Shown piece by piece: positions 14,186 through 18,614 of a stretch of 18,614 bases of DNA. The notes below the pieces were generated by a model. The model ran no database searches, was not told the DNA's origin, and saw only the letters and a program-made list of their open reading frames with translations. Position 1 is the first letter of the stretch. Every line of letters starts with the position of its first letter. The position numbers and the translations under genes are program-made. Origin of the DNA: Flavobacteriales bacterium UBA5869 (GTDB taxonomy: Bacteria; Bacteroidota; Bacteroidia; Flavobacteriales_D; Crocinitomicaceae); NCBI GenBank assembly GCA_002432565.1, contig DJFP01000199.1:350-18963 (forward strand). Direction: 5' to 3'.

Positions 14186-15526
14186 TTAACTAATCGCTTT
14201 CTCCAACTCCCGGAAAACAACTCCCAAATCTTCCAATTCATCCAGGATCGGATTATACATCTGAGCTTTCGTCGGCAATAGAACCCCGCGGTCAGAAATC
14301 TGGCCCTGTAAGATCAGTTTAGCACAGATTCCGACAGGATAACCTACCGTTTTCGACATCGCTGTATGGACCTGGTCATCTCCGAGATTTACCATGGAAG
14401 ATTCGATGAAACGCTTTTCCCCGTTCAACAAATACGTAAATTGATGCACCATTACCAGCATGTCTTTGTCTCCGGGCTCTAAAACCCATTTATTCACCAA
14501 AATCTTCTCCAGGATCTGGGCAGCAGTGGCATTTTTCAATCCCAGCCTGGTTTCGCCGTCAAACAATCCCAACCATTCAAATTTGGAAATATCTGTTATG
14601 CCATAAGGTTTGCAGGCATTCATCCATTTTTCCTCTACAGGCATGGTCTCATCGTAAGGAAGAAAAGCATTCACAAAGGTTCTCGGTGTCAAATTCTCCG
14701 AATTCTCAAGAATCACATGATCATCTGTTAGTCCCAGTTGAACAAAGACATTCCAGTGTTGACTAAAACCTGGTTTTCTCAAAGTACCGCGGTACATGGT
14801 AGGAATATCTTCCAAACCGTAAATCTGGCGATAAGATAGCGAATCCCTGTTCGCATATCCATCGAAATCCCCATACCCATCAACCGAGATCTTATCCAAA
14901 CGCTTAAAAACCTGTGAATAAGGAATGTATTTATACTGATGTCTGTCAATATAACAAGCCATTCCTCCCTGAGCCGCCAAAACGACATTTCTGGGGTTCC
15001 AGGTAAATTTATAGTTCCAGGGATTGGTATCACTTTCCGGAGCTACTAACCCTCCGCAATAGGATTTAAACCCGGTAATTTCACCGCCCTGCTCTTTAAT
15101 GGAATCAATAATGCGCATTGCACTCATATGATCCAGTCCCGGATCTACTCCGATCTCATTCATAAAGATCAATCCGGCTTTTCGGACATCTTCATCCAGT
15201 TCTTTCATTTCGGGGGAAACATAAGAAGGAGTGATCAAATGTTTCTTCAATTCCAGGCAATCCTTCGCTATCTCAATATGGAATCTCGCCGGAAGCATGG
15301 AAATAACCAGATCAGCCTGTTGTAATTCTTCCCAACGCTCATCCCTGTCCAATGCATTAAACGAAAGTGCTATACCATTCGGGTGATTTCCCAGCTTATG
15401 CTTCACTAAATCCAGGGACTGATCGACAACGCGCAGCTGCCAGTTATTCTCAACGGCGTGATCAAGCAGGTATTTAATAAGTGTGGAAGCAGAGAGTCCG
15501 GCACCTAAAAGCAAAATTCGTTTCAT
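14186..15526 (-). CDS. Saccharopine dehydrogenase family protein
   Basis: 446 residues, NAD(P)-dependent. In this family saccharopine is split to glutamate and 2-aminoadipate semialdehyde (lysine breakdown) or a related imine is reduced. The N-terminal Rossmann fold begins at once, with MKRILLLGAGLSA (GAGLSA 8-13) and DLVISMLPARFH around 72-83. The Sacchrp_dh_C part holds GVDPGLDHMSA (126-136), SYCGGLVAPESDTNPWNYKF (155-174) and WNPRNVVLAAQGG, all hallmark strings of the family. The ATG at 15526 is preferred; the in-frame TTG at 15532 adds only two residues and moves the dinucleotide fold away from the N-terminus. No other lysine-catabolism gene is near. It could instead serve another amino-acid or polyamine step, so I give no symbol. 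Confidence 0.9.
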   Translation of the reverse strand: MKRILLLGAGLSASTLIKYLLDHAVENNWQLRVVDQSLDLVKHKLGNHPNGIALSFNALDRDERWEELQQADLVISMLPARFHIEIAKDCLELKKHLITPSYVSPEMKELDEDVRKAGLIFMNEIGVDPGLDHMSAMRIIDSIKEQGGEITGFKSYCGGLVAPESDTNPWNYKFTWNPRNVVLAAQGGMACYIDRHQYKYIPYSQVFKRLDKISVDGYGDFDGYANRDSLSYRQIYGLEDIPTMYRGTLRKPGFSQHWNVFVQLGLTDDHVILENSENLTPRTFVNAFLPYDETMPVEEKWMNACKPYGITDISKFEWLGLFDGETRLGLKNATAAQILEKILVNKWVLEPGDKDMLVMVHQFTYLLNGEKRFIESSMVNLGDDQVHTAMSKTVGYPVGICAKLILQGQISDRGVLLPTKAQMYNPILDELEDLGVVFRELEKAIS

Positions 15527-15619
15527 ATTCAAAAATCAATACACGAAATTAACGGAATTCAATGAAATCAGATAGAGAATTAACCATATTTACCGGAAAA
15601 ACCCAAAATAAAAGGTAAG

Positions 15620-15653
15620 AAAACAAAAAACCCCGACGATAAATGTCAGGGTT
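15620..15653 (-). terminator. Rho-independent terminator (repeated type, copy 3)
   Basis: On the minus strand: AACCCTGAC (15653-15645) / GTCGGGGTT (15637-15629) with one T-G wobble, loop ATTTATC, then TTTTGTTTT. The stem-loop differs from the copy at 4604 by one base and keeps its loop. It ends the gene stopping at 15678. Confidence 0.88.
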
Positions 15654-15677
15654 TCTGTTCGTTATTTCAAGAAATGA

Positions 15678-16007
15678 TTATTTCGGCAATTCTGAAAGTT
15701 TAAATGATTTACCATGCATTGAGCTTGTTACTTTAAACCAAACCCCGCCACAGTTGCTTCCGTCCAAATGCTTAATCTCTGTCCCTTCACTGTAGCTGAA
15801 TCCTTTGGATGCACCTGCACTGATGTAATTGTGACCTCCATTCACACAATACTTGTATTCTGAAGAAGAATCGTTGATAACTTTAAATTCGATATTTCCT
15901 AATACTCTCTCGGAAGAAGATGTCTTCGCAGAAGTAAATGACTGAATTCCCAGTGCTCCAACAAATGCCAATGTTGCAAACGCAGAAATCTTGATTAGCT
16001 TTTTCAT
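15678..16007 (-). CDS. Small exported protein of unknown function
   Basis: 109 residues, not recognised. The N-terminus MKKLIKISAFATLAFVGALG with a cleavage site near FTSA (24-27) is a signal peptide, so the mature protein has about 82 residues. It is rich in Ser, Gly and Lys, with two cysteines (Cys54 in YKYCVNGGHN and Cys86 in DGSNCGGVWF) that could form one disulfide. The chain looks like a small beta fold (IEFKVINDSSSEYKYC, GVWFKVTSS). It lies 58 bp downstream of the DUF4377/META gene on the same strand and may share its transcript; the terminator is 25 bp after the stop. A -7-like TATATTTA (16029-16036, minus strand) hints at its own promoter. Confidence 0.78.
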   Translation of the reverse strand: MKKLIKISAFATLAFVGALGIQSFTSAKTSSSERVLGNIEFKVINDSSSEYKYCVNGGHNYISAGASKGFSYSEGTEIKHLDGSNCGGVWFKVTSSMHGKSFKLSELPK

Positions 16008-16065
16008 AGTAAAAAAATTTTTGGTGTATAAATATATGAAAACTGAAATTAAAAGTCTAATAAAT

Positions 16066-17127
16066 TTATTTGGTCGGGTCTACCGCAAACATCATCACCA
16101 GCTTCCCGGAAGCATCGTATATATTGAAAACCTGTTCGGCAAAATCAACTGTAAGGCCTCGGCTTCCCAAAATCTCCATAAAACGGCGCTCCGTACTGGC
16201 AACCAATTCATCTGCACAAAGCATTTTTGTAGAAATAACATCAGAGAAAACTACCGTATTTCTTGTTGTCATCATAGTACCTGAAATACGGTTGCAGCCG
16301 TTGCTGCCCGTGAAGGAATTATTAGACATATCCATTTTCAAAGAAGCATTGGAATTCTTAACCGTTGCCCCGTCAATCTGGATCAGCTTTAAGTTCTGCT
16401 GGTTGAAATAATTCCAGGGCGTTTTTTCCGGTCTTCCACCTGATACCGCTCCAGGGTCCTGCGGAAGTGGTTTTGTACCTGCTTCAAAAAGGAACACTTC
16501 CTTTTTCTTTGATTTCCAAATCATTGAATTTCCATTGTGGGAAACCTTAAAAGATTTATTGGATATGGACTTCAGGAACTCATCTTCAATGGCACTTTGC
16601 ACATCCGGACAAGCCATCTTTGTCGATGCACCCGCTTTTACACAAATCTTGGTCTGCTTTTTATTCATCTTGATTGGTGCCGTAAAGTTATTGCAGCCGC
16701 TTTTCCCTGAAATGTGCTGGAATGTACTGTCGAAACTCAACGAAACATCTGCATCTACCACCTCTTTTCCGTTCATGCGTACTACTTTGTAAATTACCCT
16801 TTCACTTCCACTGATCATTGGTGTTACGGAAACTACTTTATCCAGTTTATACAGGTACTTGGACAAATCCTGCGGAACAGGCTCGGGACGCTCTGTTTCA
16901 ATCACATCGATCACATACCGGTTTCCGGGAACATACTCAAATCCTTTAATACGATCATAGAATAATTCCCATGTTTTGGAGCCTTCTTTCATGACCTGGA
17001 AACATTCCTGTGCCATCATCCGGCGGCAGGGAACGCATTCTTCCTTAATAGTCATTCGAATGGTCTTCTGCCCTAACAGAGTTGTTTGGGTAAGCAAAAG
17101 AATCGCTAATAAACCGATGTTTTTCAT
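16066..17127 (-). CDS. Secreted DUF4377 protein with two META domains
   Basis: 353 residues, exported (signal peptide 1-19, ending TTLLGQ). Residues about 22-78 match the DUF4377 pattern (KEECVPCRRMMAQECFQVMK, then WELFYDRIKGFEYVPGNRY). Two META (HslJ-like) modules follow. The first, about 112-216, has SGKSGCNNF at 140-148 and MACPD at 171-175; the second, about 235-347, has GSNGCNRISG at 274-283 and MLCAD at 302-306. META domains are small beta/alpha folds found in heat-shock and envelope-stress proteins such as HslJ; their biochemical role is not settled. The two cysteine pairs repeat at equivalent places, so the second module is probably a duplication. It stands between the hydrolase gene, which has its own terminator, and the small secreted protein gene. 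Confidence 0.88.
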   Translation of the reverse strand: MKNIGLLAILLLTQTTLLGQKTIRMTIKEECVPCRRMMAQECFQVMKEGSKTWELFYDRIKGFEYVPGNRYVIDVIETERPEPVPQDLSKYLYKLDKVVSVTPMISGSERVIYKVVRMNGKEVVDADVSLSFDSTFQHISGKSGCNNFTAPIKMNKKQTKICVKAGASTKMACPDVQSAIEDEFLKSISNKSFKVSHNGNSMIWKSKKKEVFLFEAGTKPLPQDPGAVSGGRPEKTPWNYFNQQNLKLIQIDGATVKNSNASLKMDMSNNSFTGSNGCNRISGTMMTTRNTVVFSDVISTKMLCADELVASTERRFMEILGSRGLTVDFAEQVFNIYDASGKLVMMFAVDPTK

Positions 17128-17190
17128 AACATTTATTTTGTCCTCAATTTACAAATTTGCTGCCAAACTTTTCGGCATACCCGCGAATAT

Positions 17191-17216
17191 AAAAAAAGCT
17201 CCCCGAAGGAAGCTTT
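17191..17216 (-). terminator. Rho-independent terminator of the T9SS hydrolase gene
   Basis: On the minus strand: AAAGCTTCC (17216-17208), tetraloop TTCG, GGGAGCTTT (17203-17195), then TTTT (17194-17191). The 9-bp stem has one T-G wobble; UUCG is a very stable loop. It lies 21 bp after the stop at 17238. Confidence 0.9.
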
Positions 17217-17237
17217 ATTCGGAAAGATTTATCCTTC

Positions 17238-18554
17238 TTATTCAATAATCAATTGCTTCACCATCGAATGCTGGCTGTTGTGATCCGAAACATGAATGAA
17301 ATAAGTTCCTTTCTTCAGATCCTGAACAGGCAATACATACGCGTGTTCATTCATTTCCCGGGCCATCACTGTTCTTCCTGAAACATCCATCACTGAAATT
17401 GTCTTTGATCCTTCGGAATCGCAGTGAATGGTTACCTGATTGGAAGCGGGATTCGGATACAGGATCAGCTCACTCCCTTTCGTGTTTTCAGCAAGTCCCA
17501 AAACGCATGTTTCATTTACCGGGCTTCCGTCGCAGTAATCGATCGGGTAAAGATTTGCCATTTCAGCCGGCGGATTTGCAGGCTGAAGGTCCATATCCGT
17601 ACAACCCAGCTGCTGAACCAGAAAATCTCTGATAAAGTTTGAAGTTGTATCCATATAAGCAATCTGAGCCGCACCCGATCCGGCATAAGGAACGTGCGGA
17701 GCCCCCTGGAATGTATATAATTTATGAGGATGATTCAAGGCACAGCTTCTTTCCAAAAGCATACGGCTTCCATCCAGGTACATGATCGGAACTCCCGGAT
17801 TTACTACTCCACGATTGTACTTTACAGTTGCATCCGCAGTGCCGTGAACAGACACCAGGGGTATATCACCGGATTCCAGCCAGCTGTAACGGCCTAAAGC
17901 ACCGCATAGGTTAATTACTCCGGCAACCTTTGTGGAGTATCCCGGATTTCCGCTCGCACCTTCCATTCCACCCAGAGCCGCAAGACCGGATGCATCGATA
18001 TAGTCCTCGATCTCACAATCCTGGTCAAGGTAACCTACATGCAAAGCGGTAATTGCCCCTGCAGAACTTCCCCCGATAAAAATCCGGGTTGTATCGATCT
18101 TATAAGCATTGGTGGTTGCCCTGTCTTTGTAAAAGAAACGTATGGAAGCTTTCAAATCCTGTGTTGCACGAAGAACTGCTTTAATTGCATTCACCGAATC
18201 AACAGGGAAGAAACCCAGGCGGTAATTGATGGAAGCACATGCATATCCTTTTTTTGCAAACCGGTTGGATAATTCCTGTACATCCACATCTGTTTTTGTA
18301 CCGAATTGAAAACTTCCTCCATGGACCCATATAATCAACGGTCTTGCAACGGCGGTATCTGCAGTGGGTTCATAAAAGTCTAAAGTCAGGGAAGTAGTAG
18401 CTCCCGAAAAAGAGACATTCGATCCGTAGACGATATCACTTGTAACGGTTACATTGGAATAAACATCGCTGGCATATCTTCCGCTTTGACAAGGAGTTTG
18501 TCCGAAAGCAGCGGCTGATAAACCAACGGATAGTAGTAATGTAGAAATTTTCAT
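17238..18554 (-). CDS. Secreted alpha/beta-hydrolase (carboxylesterase-like) with a T9SS sorting domain
   Basis: 438 residues. A signal peptide (1-18, ending AAAFGQ) precedes an alpha/beta-hydrolase domain (about 35-315) of the esterase/lipase type. Oxyanion-hole motif HGG at 78-80, nucleophile Ser164 in GGSSAG (161-166), likely acid Asp241 in VHGTADATVKY and catalytic His287 in GAPHVPY. It probably cleaves ester bonds outside the cell; the substrate is unknown. The C-terminal 76 residues are a type IX secretion sorting domain: LILYPNPASNQVTIH (363-377), ISVMDVSGRTV, LKKGTYFIHV and the closing KQLIIE. The protein would therefore cross the outer membrane by the T9SS and stay on the surface or be released. 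Single gene with its own terminator. Several cysteines are expected to be paired outside the cell. Confidence 0.93.
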   Translation of the reverse strand: MKISTLLLSVGLSAAAFGQTPCQSGRYASDVYSNVTVTSDIVYGSNVSFSGATTSLTLDFYEPTADTAVARPLIIWVHGGSFQFGTKTDVDVQELSNRFAKKGYACASINYRLGFFPVDSVNAIKAVLRATQDLKASIRFFYKDRATTNAYKIDTTRIFIGGSSAGAITALHVGYLDQDCEIEDYIDASGLAALGGMEGASGNPGYSTKVAGVINLCGALGRYSWLESGDIPLVSVHGTADATVKYNRGVVNPGVPIMYLDGSRMLLERSCALNHPHKLYTFQGAPHVPYAGSGAAQIAYMDTTSNFIRDFLVQQLGCTDMDLQPANPPAEMANLYPIDYCDGSPVNETCVLGLAENTKGSELILYPNPASNQVTIHCDSEGSKTISVMDVSGRTVMAREMNEHAYVLPVQDLKKGTYFIHVSDHNSQHSMVKQLIIE

Positions 18555-18614
18555 GTGTTGATTTTTAAATTAAGGGAATATAACTGATGGGTAATTCACA
18601 GCATTTACAGCTGG

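Noticed and set aside
15527..15532. Upstream TTG start for the saccharopine dehydrogenase-like gene
   Set aside because: It adds two residues only; the ATG at 15526 places the dinucleotide-binding fold right at the N-terminus, as is usual.
1..18614. A defence, phage or transposon-encoded system
   Set aside because: No nuclease, helicase, integrase, transposase, toxin-antitoxin or reverse-transcriptase signature was found in any frame; gene content is metabolic and envelope-related.

Overview
The window looks like chromosomal DNA of a Bacteroidota (Flavobacteriales) bacterium, most likely from or near the Crocinitomicaceae (Fluviicola-like). The evidence is a CarboxypepD_reg-like/plug TonB-dependent receptor, secreted proteins with type IX secretion (T9SS)-style C-terminal domains, no Shine-Dalgarno sequences before starts, Bacteroidota-type -7 motifs (TAnnTTTG), and E1/E2 sequences typical of the phylum. 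The genus is inferred from memory of these families, not from a search. Almost all of the window is ordinary core or accessory chromosome. I see no phage, transposase, CRISPR array, tRNA or rRNA.

Left part (1-3520, minus strand): a lipoprotein substrate-binding protein of the peptide/nickel ABC family is followed 31 bp downstream by a TonB-dependent receptor that runs off the left edge. They look like one envelope-uptake transcription unit. Next (3776-5751): a secreted conserved protein with a C-terminal sorting-like domain, a strong terminator, a perfect 30-bp palindrome, methylmalonyl-CoA epimerase, and a convergent YihX-like HAD phosphatase.

Centre (5789-10325, plus strand): a small helical protein of unknown function precedes sucA and sucB, the E1 and E2 subunits of 2-oxoglutarate dehydrogenase. 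These two are 30 bp apart and closed by a terminator nearly identical in sequence to the one at 4604. E3 is not in the window. Right of this, two overlapping minus-strand genes encode small secreted proteins (10446-11716). A divergent plus-strand pair encodes a TPR lipoprotein and a multi-pass membrane protein (11959-13559), also overlapping by ATGA.

A 626-bp gene-free stretch (13560-14185) holds several inverted repeats and an ORF-like fragment, and looks like a decayed dispersed repeat. The right end is all minus strand: a saccharopine dehydrogenase-like enzyme, a small secreted protein and a DUF4377-META-META secreted protein (sharing a terminator of the same repeated type), and a T9SS-targeted alpha/beta hydrolase with its own UUCG-loop terminator.

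I found no convincing new multi-gene system. The best second-look items are the 30-bp palindrome beside the epimerase gene, the terminator sequence re-used at three loci, the repeat-like intergenic block, and the envelope uptake pair.
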